A stretch of 64,000 nucleotides of DNA, from NCBI GenBank assembly GCA_021029095.1, contig JAJOHG010000133.1, forward strand, positions 1-64,000. The letters are read 5' to 3'. The notes beneath the pieces are model-generated. The model did no database searches. It saw nothing but the letters and a program-made list of their open reading frames with translations, and was not told the origin of the DNA. Shown here piece after piece: positions 36,085 through 47,756 of this stretch (its first letter is position 1; every line of letters begins with the position of its first letter). Position numbers and translations under genes: made by a program. Origin of the DNA: Phellopilus nigrolimitatus. Taxonomy: Eukaryota; Basidiomycota; Agaricomycetes; Hymenochaetales; Hymenochaetaceae.

Positions 36085-37097
36085 CGCCGACATTGAGATT
36101 GCACTCTCGCTCTTCGTGCGCATGATCGAACGCGAGCCTTCCTCGGGCACCGAAGCACCTGTACCGACCCACAGACGCCACTCTAGCGCGTCTCCGAGAG
36201 CGCGTTCACAGCGGCCGACCTCCCGCAGACCGGAGAGTTTGGCCCACGCGCAGTTCGAGTAGTATCGGTCTTACAGGAATTTCGAGGCTAGAATAAGCGC
36301 CGTGAGGAATGTGCGATGAGAACACAGGAGGGGAAGAGGCAGAGGCGGGATGGGACAGAGCGGCTTCGTAGGTGTCTTTCGGCGCTTGTCAGCTGTTTCC
36401 GCTTGAGGAAGCGTGTCGCATGACAGCTGCGAAGCGTCGACCTGGAGGACCGTCGGCATGTTACTCAGGTCGTACGGTTCCATAGACATGAGCTCCGTCG
36501 GGAGGCCGCAAGGGCAGAGATATCCAAGAGGTTATTCACATACGACGAGGCATTTGCCTCCTCGTCATCCCTCACGATCCTATCACGCAACTCCGGCTCG
36601 CTCCTGACACCAAAACCTTGCTTCTCCTTCTCTGCCAGCTCTAGCGCCTTCTCCCGCACCGCTTCGATATAGCATAGTGCAGATTGAAAGACACTGCATG
36701 TCGTGCATGAACGTCGGAGTACTTCGTGTATGAACATTTTGATCGGCACGAGGTCATTTTCGGTGACGATCGTGGCGTTCACAAAGTGCTCGCTCAAGAA
36801 GCTGGATGCAACGCATGGTGGGCCACAAGGTTGTACTCCTGGCTCCTGGTAGGGCATCACGGACTCCGCGCCCTGTAAGGATAGCTGCGTCGAGGTCGAG
36901 GCGGAGATGTGGGGAGCCCGGGCTGGACGAGCTCTTGATTTTGGGTATGGGGTGGCTGCTTTTGGGGCTGTCCGTGCCATCGTTGTCCCTGTTTCACTAC
37001 ATGCAGGAGCTGTTCCGCTTGGCTGCCTGCGCCACTGCCAGTGCGGATGGGCAGCTCGGCTTCTTGTGGAAGAGCAATGCGGCTCCTTGCACATCAT
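36085..37097 (-). pseudogene. Broken Pho85-type (PCL) cyclin gene
   Basis: The frame from 37097 to 36465 contains the cyclin-box start (FLSEHFVNATIV, then IKMFIHEVLRRSCTTCSVFQSALCYIEAV). The rest of the box follows in a different frame: HRTFLTALILASKFL near 36290, then a TAA, then DRYYSNCAWAKL, GRCERALGDALEWRLWVG and RTKSESAISMS down to about 36085. Family members read LASKF-x-QD-(K/R)-x-YSN here, so the stop most simply derives from CAA (Gln) by one C-to-T change. The linker between the two frames also needs an indel or an unrecognised intron. Homology ends where the SDR fragment begins. Intact relatives activate the Pho85 kinase in phosphate and G1 control. CTGTAAGA at the stop also looks like a splice donor, but removing the following bases would delete conserved residues. 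Confidence 0.72.
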
Positions 37098-37630
37098 TGG
37101 CTTCGGTGCCGGGGTTGGATGTCCTGCGGGAACATGCGCTCACGCCGCCATTTCTGTTGTCGAATATCATAGCGGGATTGACCGTCTGCGCTAGAGCAAA
37201 TGGACGGGGTTGGATGGACAGTGAGGCGAGAACCGTTTGAAAATGTCGGATTACAGGATACAGTACTCATTTATAGCCTTGATTGTGATCCTTCATGAAA
37301 TGCAATTCTTGTTCTCAGCTGCCTCAGATAAAAGCACAGACTTAGGAGATACTTACCAGACACGATTTTTGAACTCGACAAAAACTTGCTGGTGAGTGTA
37401 AGGTTCAAGCCGCTGAAGCGTGCCCAGGTGACAATCAGTGGCCGTGACCTATGTAACATGTTACAGCACATGTATATATGCCCCTTCATTTAATTCGGGA
37501 ATTCTGCATTGCTAAGAAGTTCTGAATACAAGATTATGCTTATATACACCCAGCTATCAGCTGGCAGTTTTATCCTATATGTTTGCTCCTTTGTTCCAGA
37601 GTTATACAAGGAACCATTCAGCTGACAAAT
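37098..37630. other. Spacer, possible cyclin N-terminal remains
   Basis: Up to about 37200 the minus strand still reads protein-like (FDNRNGGVSACSRR), possibly the original cyclin N-terminus in another frame. Beyond that nothing is supported. Confidence 0.3.
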
Positions 37631-37673
37631 CATAGTGAAAAACGCAGCAGCTGCTGCTGCGTATTTCACTATG
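37631..37673. repeat. 43-bp near-perfect palindrome
   Basis: CATAGTGAAA followed by an ACGCAGCAGC-type arm is mirrored by GCTGCTGCGT and TTTCACTATG, giving a hairpin with a stem of about 20 bp and almost no loop. It sits in AT-rich DNA next to a possible retroelement fragment. Confidence 0.7.
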
Positions 37674-37728
37674 TGGATTTTCTCATTTACATGATAATTC
37701 TAAGAAAAACCAAGTGTATATCTGTACT

Positions 37729-37953
37729 TTATGTAGCTATAAGAATCAGAAAGCTCAATAATAATATTACCCTGAGCTTGTGTTGAATTTCCCCAGACGA
37801 GTCATTGAAATCACCTAAAATCATGTGACTTGATGACAAGAAGGGAAGACGACGTGGACGGAACCAAAATGTGTATAGCCAATGATCAAATGGTAATATC
37901 TTGTATCTATTAAAATCTTTTTTATCTGAAGGATGAGACTGTATAAATTGCAT
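37729..37953 (-). pseudogene. Possible LINE-type endonuclease fragment
   Basis: The short frame includes HMILGDFNDSSGEIQ, which resembles the (V/I)-x-GDFN motif of endonuclease/exonuclease/phosphatase domains in non-LTR retroelements. Preceding residues (FWFRPRRLPFLSSS) also fit that position. Only this piece remains; no reverse transcriptase motif was found nearby. The match is one short motif, so the call is tentative. Confidence 0.3.
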
Positions 37954-38084
37954 AAATCACTGAGCACCTAAATCTGTGCCATGCATATTAGCACTAATGA
38001 CGCCTTTTTAATTATGTATCTTAGCTTTTTATTGCACTTTTCCGTATCTTCACATTTATGTTGGTTAGAAATAAAAGGTAACAA

Positions 38085-38590
38085 CTAGGCATATCATACG
38101 GGAGAGGAAAAGGCTCTGAGTCTTCGCGTTGTGGCGCAATCCCGCTGACGTTGTGCGCAGACGACGTCTCGGAGGCCGATACACACCTGCTCCCTACAGC
38201 ATCTGCGGAGAGGGTTGGCCCAGCATCATCCGAGTCCGATGCCCGTCGTAAGACGAGATGCCGCATTAAGACGCGTGACATTTCCTCGTCAGTCACATCT
38301 TCGAGATGCGGATGCGCGCTGGTCGGGCTCTCGCCCACTACCACCGTCGGCGTGCTCGATCCGCCAGTCTGCGGTGTGTGCGTCCTAAAGGATCTTGCGC
38401 CGAGACTCGCAGGCCCCGCAAAAGTGGGCGAGCTGTCTCCCATGCGTGGCGGGATGTTTGCAATTGGCGGTGTCGACGGCGTGCTGGAGCAGACAGTGTG
38501 CCGAAACTTTGCTGACTTGGACTTCCAGACGCGGTGAGCAGGTCGTCGGGTGCGTGCCTTGGACTGGATATGTTGAGGGGCTTCGAGGGT
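38085..38590 (-). pseudogene. N-terminal relic of an oligopeptide transporter (OPT/ISP4 type)
   Basis: The frame 38443-38085 reads MGDSSPTFAGPASLGARSF, VTDEEMSRVLMRHLV and EDSEPFPLPYDMP, the wording of the cytoplasmic N-terminus of mushroom OPT transporters just before the first membrane segments. Upstream (38460-38590) the same N-terminus continues in another frame (DDLLTASGSPSQQSFGTLSAP), implying a one-base frameshift near 38465. After PYDMP the expected GGDVTHDIYKW and the membrane region are missing. So this is a 5' fragment of a transporter gene, not a functional gene. Identification rests on recalled family wording. Confidence 0.5.
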
Positions 38591-40039
38591 TCGACATCGT
38601 CTATAGCGTGTTCAGTTCGTCGCCATCATAATTGTAGAATCAAAAAATGCCGTGGTCGGAGATAAAAAGCTGGAAGGGGGTGACTGGGTTAAAAGGGCGC
38701 ACATACACTGTCTCGTGGATCGCATGTGCGCATGCAGGTCCGTCACGACGAGCAGCTGCAGCTCCTTCAATGAGTTCCCCGATGTAAAGTGTCCCATGAT
38801 CACCTGTGAGCCTCGCGGACCGCACGGCCGCGCAGAAACTATGCACATGTTCTGCGGGTTCTCGACCATCCCACGTCTTGCCGATGTTGATGAGGTGGAT
38901 CCTGTCCGGTGCTTCTTGTAAGACCAGAGGCTCTACGCGGCCGGTAGACTCGAGAAGAAGGAGAAATACACGCCGCCAGGTGGCGACGTGTGTAGTTCCG
39001 ACGGAAGCAAGCACCCCTAATGAAGACCGCCTAGCAGGGAGAACCGCTCGCTTGTCGGACCCTGTGCCGGATGCGCATTTACAAGCGGTAAATGGCCGAA
39101 CGTAACTTAGCTGTGATAAATGGACTTACAGGTGGGTCATACTTAGAAAAAAATTCCAACACGCCATGTCAAGTCAAACATATCTGCATTCCTATTGCCT
39201 GGATATATGACAAGGCATTTCACAACTTTCCGTGATGTTTCGGAAATTTAAATGGTCATTTTGTGTGAAGTTGAGCCAGGATGCGGCATGTTGGTTGGTT
39301 TCTCCGTGCAGGTGGGAATATGTTCCGTATAAGGCAGCGTGCAATACTTTCTGGACCCACCTGTATATACATGTATCGCTCTGCCGCGCCTCCCTCGCGC
39401 AGAGGCACAAATGGAGGTGGGTTACTAATGTTCTTCTCTCTTGTTTTATGTGTGTATGCCCCATATACCATATGTATGCATGTGTGTGCGTGTGTGTACC
39501 CGCCCCTTTTCTCCCGCGAGTGCGGCCACGTGCTCGTCCCCGCCTCTGACCGACAGCCGCCTCTGACCGACCGCCGCCTCTGACCGACCGCCGCCTCGGA
39601 GTCCTGGCCTATCGCCTACGTATGCCCCATACATATTCTCCGGCGCACGACGGCTGGCTGGCTGGCTGCACATGATAAATGATGCGCTGGGCGCGAAGCA
39701 CGTTTCAGACTGGGATACACACTCACCTTAACTTATAGTTGCGACACTCTGCGCGTTTCACCGTTCGTCCATCTCGTCCCTCCCCTCGTCGCCACCGCTG
39801 TCGAGCAAAGGTACGTGAACGCTGCGCAGCACAATGCCAAGTCATCTGCTGACATTGCTCCGCCGACTTTGCTTGCTGCGATTTTTGCCATCACTCTGGA
39901 CGCCTGCGCGCACTGCTACTACTACGCCTGTGCTGCGCATCCTTACTATTTAACCTGCGCTCAACACCGACAGTCTTTTTTTCATCTACACCTTTTCTCT
40001 TTACTTCCTTTCTCCCACGCTCACGACCAGTCAGCCGAA
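38591..40039. other. Actin upstream region
   Basis: A 124-codon minus-strand frame (38640-39014) has no recognised family. From about 39460 on there are (GT)n-like runs, a 17-bp tandem repeat and a CT-rich leader (39960-40030) just before the actin ATG, as expected for a strongly expressed basidiomycete gene. Confidence 0.45.
39541..39598. repeat. 17-bp tandem repeat, about 3.4 copies
   Basis: The unit CGCCTCTGACCGACCGC is repeated at 39541, 39558 and 39575 with a partial copy after it; the first copy has one A for C. It lies about 440 bp upstream of the actin start codon. Confidence 0.85.
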
Positions 40040-41509
<1,470 letters not shown>

Positions 41510-41744
41510 GCGGTCGTTCTGATGATTGTGGGTATGGGGGGATCGGAGCGAAGAAAACTGAAAGGATAAATTTATTTTCGCATTGTATTAGAATCTGACT
41601 CGATGGTCTCCGCGGTGAGGCCTTCCTGGTATTTATGTCTGCTTATGTTCAAGCTACATTACGACTTATGAACGAACTGCCTAATTTTGTTTCCTGATGT
41701 CTGCGAGCCACTTAGAGCGGATGACATAAGCTTTGTTTGCGGCC

Positions 41745-43490
41745 GACGTCGATCTCCGCGTACTCACCAGCCCAAGGATTTTAGTCGACGGACATGCTGA
41801 TGGGCGCGATCCTTGCATAGTCGAAAGAAGTCCACAGCTCCGAGCATCCTATCCCGCCATACGAAGCAACGCCTGCGTCGCAAAGTACGCACGTACGTCG
41901 CGATTGCGCTGCTTCTTGATTTGAGGCTGTGGACGTTCCTCCCGAGTCCCTACTCTGTCACGTGTTCTCAAAGGTCAGGTCGGGCCAGGTCAGAGCACTT
42001 TTCCACCCGACCCTGACCTGGCCAGGTCGGGATTTTCTGAGTTTTGGCTGACCTTGACCTGACCTGCTGTGACCCTGACCCAGCAGGTCAGGTCAGGGTC
42101 GACCCGGGGCCGGCCACCGACCTGCAAGTAAGCATATTTTTTCACAAAATGTTCACCAAAAAATATATTTTATAGATGCCATTTGCACTTTATAAGACAC
42201 TCATCACAAAAAAATGCTAATACAAAAATTCCCTTTTCTTGAGGAAGCTAGAAAACCATATTCAACTTGGTGCAGCCTTAGCTTTGTAAGCAGTGACACA
42301 AAACTGCAAGTACCATATGTAGTATATTTGTCACAAAAGAACTTAAATTTATGGCCCAGCTTGACCCGCGGGTCAGGTCAGTGGTCGACCCCGGGTCAGC
42401 ACGGGTCTGACCCGGCCTTTGAGAACACTAACTCTGTGTCCTCGCCATCGTCCACCAGAGTCTTCGGGCTTATCTTCATTCTGCACCCACCCACCCACCA
42501 GCCCGCCCCTCCGACTCCCTCGGGTCAAAACGGCTTACCGGGAAGTAATCACCGACGAATATGCCAGGCCCGCGCTGGGTGTCAGTCGGCGAACGCGCTG
42601 GAGGTCACGATCCTGTTCTCTCAGTTGTGCGCAAGCACCGTCTCCGAGCATGCAGTCACAAGCAGCGGTTTCGTCGCGAAGGACGCACCACATCCCTCGC
42701 GACCGCCGTGGTTTGGAGCCTTTTGTAATGTCACATCCTCCCGATTCTGTGTACTGCTGTTGTGATTATGGAAGCGGTTGGTTTGACACGCTACGTCCTT
42801 TGCTTTTTTTTTTTTTTTTTTTTGAGAAGCGCCGCGCCAGGATTCTAGAGCAGGGAACACGAAGCAGAGGTTTGGGGTTACAGCGAATCACTGGTGTTAG
42901 AGCTCGCGTTGTCGAGTTCAAAATGAGAAGACGGCATTGATCTGCGAGGGGAAATTGTCGTTTCACATCCTCGCACTGTCTCTTTTGTTGACGCTCAGAG
43001 GTTGTTTCTTCACTGCGCCTCAACTCATTTGATTTTGACGAATGGAGCGTCGAGCGGTTCCCGCGTCCCGACCCCACAGCATCACATGGCTTGAAGCTTC
43101 GCCAAAGTGAAACAGAATGCCTGCACATATGGCTGGTTTTCTGCCTTTAGCGTCGCAAATGTCATGATTTGCTGTGGGTCCTTAGGGAAATGCGGATGCT
43201 CGTGCGGGTTTGTCCACGCTCGGAAAGGGGCGAGTCCTTTACTGTGGTTTATCTTTTCTTTTTTTCTCACTCCATTTCTCCTGCTTTCTGACTATGCCGG
43301 ACGTGAATATGATGGTTGGAAGGACCCTGTGTCAATAAGAGTCTACATTCTGGATCGTTGGTCTGTTCGGTGTGTTTTCCAAGCGATTCATTCATGTCTA
43401 TGTACGTACATAGTGAACGAAAGCATTGAAATACATGTCCATGTATATTCCCTATTCCCTTCACAATTCTGCGCCGGTGCCTTCCATAAG
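41745..43490. repeat. Diverged duplication, unit A
   Basis: Shares scattered but collinear similarity with 43815-45545. Paired landmarks are TACTCACCA with TAGTCGACGG (41760 / 43837-43875), CGAAGCAACGCCTGCGTC against CCAAGCAACGCCTTCGCC (41865 / 43950), the CCCACAGCATC block (43074 / 45147), GGACGTGAATATGATGG against GGACTCGAATATGACGG (43308 / 45376), and CATAGTGAACGAAAGCATTGA against CATAGTGAACGAATACATTGA (43408 / 45470). It carries a MITE absent from unit B and a 20-nt poly-T run (42804-42823). No intact gene was found in it. Confidence 0.7.
41952..42438. mobile_element. hAT-type MITE with 8-bp target duplication
   Basis: The element is 41960-42430 (471 bp). Both ends carry GTGTTCTCAAAGG as inverted repeats (41962-41974 and the complement at 42416-42428), continuing as imperfect GGTCAGGTC / GGCCGGGTC. 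The flanks are ACTCTGTC (41952-41959) and ACTCTGTG (42431-42438), a 7/8 match, the 8-bp duplication expected of hAT transposons. The interior is rich in GACCTGACC and GGTCAGGTC motifs and codes for nothing. The empty site survives in the duplicated unit at about 44068, where flanking sequence is continuous. Confidence 0.85.
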
Positions 43491-43814
43491 TAAACTTCTC
43501 TCTTAAGTATGCCTTACGGTCAGCGGACCTCGCTTATGAGAGCGGCCGCAGCAAATAAACGACCATCGAGCTCGACCGTGTGCGTGCACGATCACTGACA
43601 GTGCTGGCAATTCCCACGGCTGCATGCACTAGGTCGATGAGTATGTTTTCATAGACTGGTGATAACATTTGCAACCACCTCTTACCCTTGTACCCGGCGT
43701 GTCCGGTGCAGACACGGGCGATTTTCTCGCGATGTCTTTATCGATGTTTTACGTGCCTTCTCCCGTTCGGCGCACGTCCCAAGCTCGTTCCTTATCGCTC
43801 TCCCATCGGATCCC

Positions 43815-45545
43815 GAGGCTCGTCTTCGTCTTGTACTCACCACCTCCTCGGTCAAACACCCGCGGCTAGTCGACGGGCACGCCGGATGACACGATCTCCT
43901 AGCACCACTAGGGAGAAGCCCACAGCCGCTCGGGTGTTGCCTCGCCATGCCAAGCAACGCCTTCGCCTTCGCCGCGAGAGGTCCCTCGGCTTCCTTACGC
44001 AGATCGTGCGGTTACGATGCTCCATGATGTGAAGAGCACCTGGCGGGTGTGGACGTCCCTCCCTATGCTCGCCGTCGTGCGAAGGGCGGGATGGAGCGGC
44101 TGATGGCGATTGGATGGCACGCTACGCCGCTTGCGATGTCTTTTTTCTCGGAGTACATCATCGACGAGGAGCCCGAGACGAGTGATCAGCGTAAATCTGC
44201 ATCATCCGGGTCTCGCCCGCTCTCATACCTTTCATATGCATCGCATCTCCTCCTATCTCAGCTGGAATCGCCTGAACAAGCTGCAATCGCACCGCGTTGA
44301 GCAGCCGCGCACATATCGTCGGAGTGAAACCCCACACTTTTCTCGAACTGTCCGCCCGTGTACTGGCTATGTGTCCAGAAGGTTTGGTTCTACACTCTTT
44401 TCTTTATCCTGCGCGGCCGTTTCTCTCGGTCCGTAGCACCCCGTACACCTGCTTCGCGCCGACCCCTGGAGACTGGAGACAAATGTATGAAGCTGCTGCC
44501 AGCTTGGCGCGCACGCTTGTTTTCCCTCGACTGTACTATCCCTTCATGCTTGCTTCGAGCGACATTCCCTCGAAAAACAAATGGGCTGTTGATCGTAGAG
44601 CTATCGTACAAACGATCCGTTTCGTTTCAATTTTTTTGGATAAAATAGCTGAGACTGGTGGGTTATCAGGTAGATACGCACCCAGCAGGTGCGCTGGACC
44701 ACAGGTGCATCTATTACTGGGAACCGAGACGGCTCTGGCTACCACCGGTCCCCGAGCTCGCAACTAGTCCTCCAAAAACCCCATCGCGATCACATAGGCA
44801 GTCCACAGCCTTCATGCCCCCACAGCTCAGCCTGCCTACGGGTGGGGCGCTGCCATAACCCACGAGCGCACCTTTATCCGTGTGCTTCTTACCGTTAGTA
44901 ACTTGGCTTTGTTCCATTTTCCGCGCGCGCGTGCCCCCGTTTGTGGCGGCATCCTTTCCGCTCCGTGTTTGTCATGCATCCGCCTATTCCGTTTTCTTTT
45001 GAGCGGGCGAACGTCGCCGATGTTTTCGTCATCGCGCCCGGGTCTTTTTCACTGCTGGATTCGCCGACGCTCGCCAATAATTTCTTTACGGCGCCTTTTC
45101 TCATTCACTTCGATTCAACGTCGAGCCATTTCCGCGTCCGTCTGGTCCCCACAGCATCGAACGACATCGCAGAGTGGAATAGACTGACCTTTGCATGTCA
45201 TCGGCTTTCTAACGTCGGCGATAAGGTTGTGGTTTTCCCATGCTGTGGGTTTACTTAGGGAGCTGTGGGTGCTTGCACTCGTGCTTGGCGTCGGCTCAGA
45301 AGTTGAGTCTTCTGTTGTGTTCTTTTTTTATATACTTTTTAAAAACTTCGTTATAACTGCTTTTTGCTTGGCCTGGACTCGAATATGACGGTCGAAAGGA
45401 TCCCGCTTCGATACATCTATGTTCTGTGCAGTTTATAGGTGATTCGTTCATTCCTATATAGCTGAGTACATAGTGAACGAATACATTGAGATATACTTTC
45501 TTCACGACGTGTGTACTGGTGCTTGAAGCGTATGTCCAAGTCACG
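43815..45545. repeat. Diverged duplication, unit B
   Basis: Collinear partner of unit A, without the MITE. A plus-strand frame at 44941-45258 (FVIAPGSFSLLDSPTLANN, LIHFDSTSSHFRVRL) reads protein-like. The corresponding frame in unit A is interrupted, so if the unit once held a gene it is decaying. No family was recognised. Confidence 0.65.
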
Positions 45546-46329
45546 TGTAAGACGCGTGGTTGACAAGATCCATCGGTACGTATGTACTCGGTACGAGGCG
45601 ATCAGAGCGAGATCGACGTGCATACGGTGGCGTGCCGGATCGCATCGTCGGGCGGCGATTTGTTAAACCATCCTGCTAAGCCGAGTTTCATGTCATCATG
45701 TACATTCCTCTTACAGCTGTTTGGAGAAAGAAATAATGGCAGTCGCCAAAAGAGTTGACCAATTAAAAGGATTGGACTTAGCCAAAATTTGACCTCAGCA
45801 CATTTATTAATATTAGCTCCTCTGCTCGGCCGCCTCGGCGTACACTGGCAGGTATGCTAATCTTTTATCTTTCGTCATATCCGAATTTGTTTCTGTCAGT
45901 GTGAACCTGTGAAGGGTAATATGAATTATAACATCAGTATAAATGGCAGATCTAGCATCTGTGTTGTTACCCAGCTGTGATTCGATTTGCTCAGAGATAG
46001 ATCCAATGCTATCCATCTTATCTTACCGTTCAAGCATACTGTACTATATCATAGTCTCTATTCTGTCAATTAATAACCCGTTCATAAGGCTGTTGCGAGC
46101 AAACGAGTCAACAATACACTGACGATCCGTTGTTCTGACCCGCAACTACCATTTCTGCAAACAGCTGTAAGTAAATTCACTCCAAGTTGACCACCGTGAT
46201 GACGCAATATATATTGATTTGAGATTCTTTCATCTCGAAGACAATGTACTGCTTTAGTAATAAAATAATAAAAGTAAAAATAAACTCACACGCTCAAGAC
46301 GGGAGGCAACCGTTCAGGGAGATACATCT
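45546..46329. other. Spacer, mostly AT-rich
   Basis: A 67-codon minus-strand frame (45813-46016) has possible internal splice sites but no family. No other feature was seen. Confidence 0.35.
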
Positions 46330-46620
46330 ATGCAGCGCGCAAACCTCATTCCTTTCTCGGCCTTATGGATTTCTAGTATTCGGCTTCAATATTACATGTT
46401 CCAACATCATGTAAGTGATAAACAAGAGGGAGGTTAGCTACTCTGACTTATACTCTTGGGGGCACCTTCTCAGGTCATGGCTGAAGAAGCATCTGGTCTC
46501 GGCCTTATTGCAAACGCGTTAGCAGCACCAGATTTGTTAATGAAGAGGTTGCATAATATGGTAATAAGAGGGCCATCTTCTTCGACAGACAAACGGTACT
46601 TATTTTCTCAATTTGTCTGA
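46330..46620 (+). CDS. Possible small two-exon gene, function unknown
   Basis: An ATG frame (46330-46410) ends exactly at a GTAAGT donor. A CAG acceptor 63 bp on joins in phase to a second open exon (46474-46620), giving 75 aa. The product has a hydrophobic aromatic N-terminus (LIPFSALWISSIRLQYYMF) and no known motif. Support is limited to splice consensus and phase. Confidence 0.25.
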
Positions 46621-47756
46621 GCACTGAGAATTTCACGGGTGGTAGAGCATAGTTAGAAAGACTATCTATTACATTTGTATCTCGCGAGACCTACCAAGAG
46701 TCACATGGGCACTCGAGAAGAAACCCGGACACAAAGTAACGTAAATCATCACAGTTCGCAGAACGTTTTAAGCAGAATGGAGACTAGTGCACTCTATTAT
46801 AAATCAACTGAACTGATTCATTAGTTCGACGGCGGCGGTCGCGCATCAAACAAATACTGAGATTGCTGATGATACATGCCCGCATAAGAAGGACTCTAAA
46901 GATAGAAGACAGAGGGATATAATGTTTTAAAACAATGAACAGCACATGGACACAGATTTCGCACCTGAGCTGGGGGCTGCGAATTAGAAACGTATCCACT
47001 AGACCTTGAGACATGCTCATTCCCAACATTCTGAAAAGCGAGTTGTCAGAAAACGCAAAAGAACTAAAAGAACTCTCATGGCTAACGTGCGGATGAGAGC
47101 CAGTGTGGAGAAGGTGCGGGTAAGCGTATTGTTGCACAGTTTGGAGTGTGGGATCCCCGAGGATATATGGTGCTGGGGACCTAGTGTGCGTGTCGAGATA
47201 ACCTTCAGATATATGATAACCCGGGTGACCCAGTGATGGTGCATGAGCGGCTTGTGAAAGGCTCGATGGCGAAAAGCCGCCTGCACCTGGCGGGGAAGCC
47301 TTGCTTAGATATTGAGAGAATCCTGCGTCGGTCGGCATGTTTGCGGAGTCGTCACCAGGGAGATTGTTGGGAAACACGAAAGTGTCGTCTGGGTTTACTC
47401 CTGGCCAAGCCGTTCGAAGACTCAGCGGTGGATGTGTGTTTAGTACATGTACTTCATGTGGCATTGTAGGCTGGCTAGAGCTTGGCACGGTCTGAACTGC
47501 GGGAGGAGCTGTACTTTGCCGCGAAGCGCTTCTCCTATATCCGCCGGTTCCGGTCCCGGACGACTACCAGGTAGTTAAAAATAGGCCTGTGGCATGTTAT
47601 ATAGATAATGCGCTTACTTCTGCTGCGACCGCACATAATATCTTATGCTTCGCGCAGCGATCGCATCTGTCTATGTCTTTTGTCCAATTGCACTGACAAG
47701 GTAATGTGGTAAGCATAGAAAAGCGAGATGGAATATCTCTTAATACATACAGCCCT

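Noticed and set aside
42804..42823. Poly-T run considered as a retroposon tail
   Set aside because: No target duplication, and no source sequence was recognised next to it; a simple slippage run is enough.
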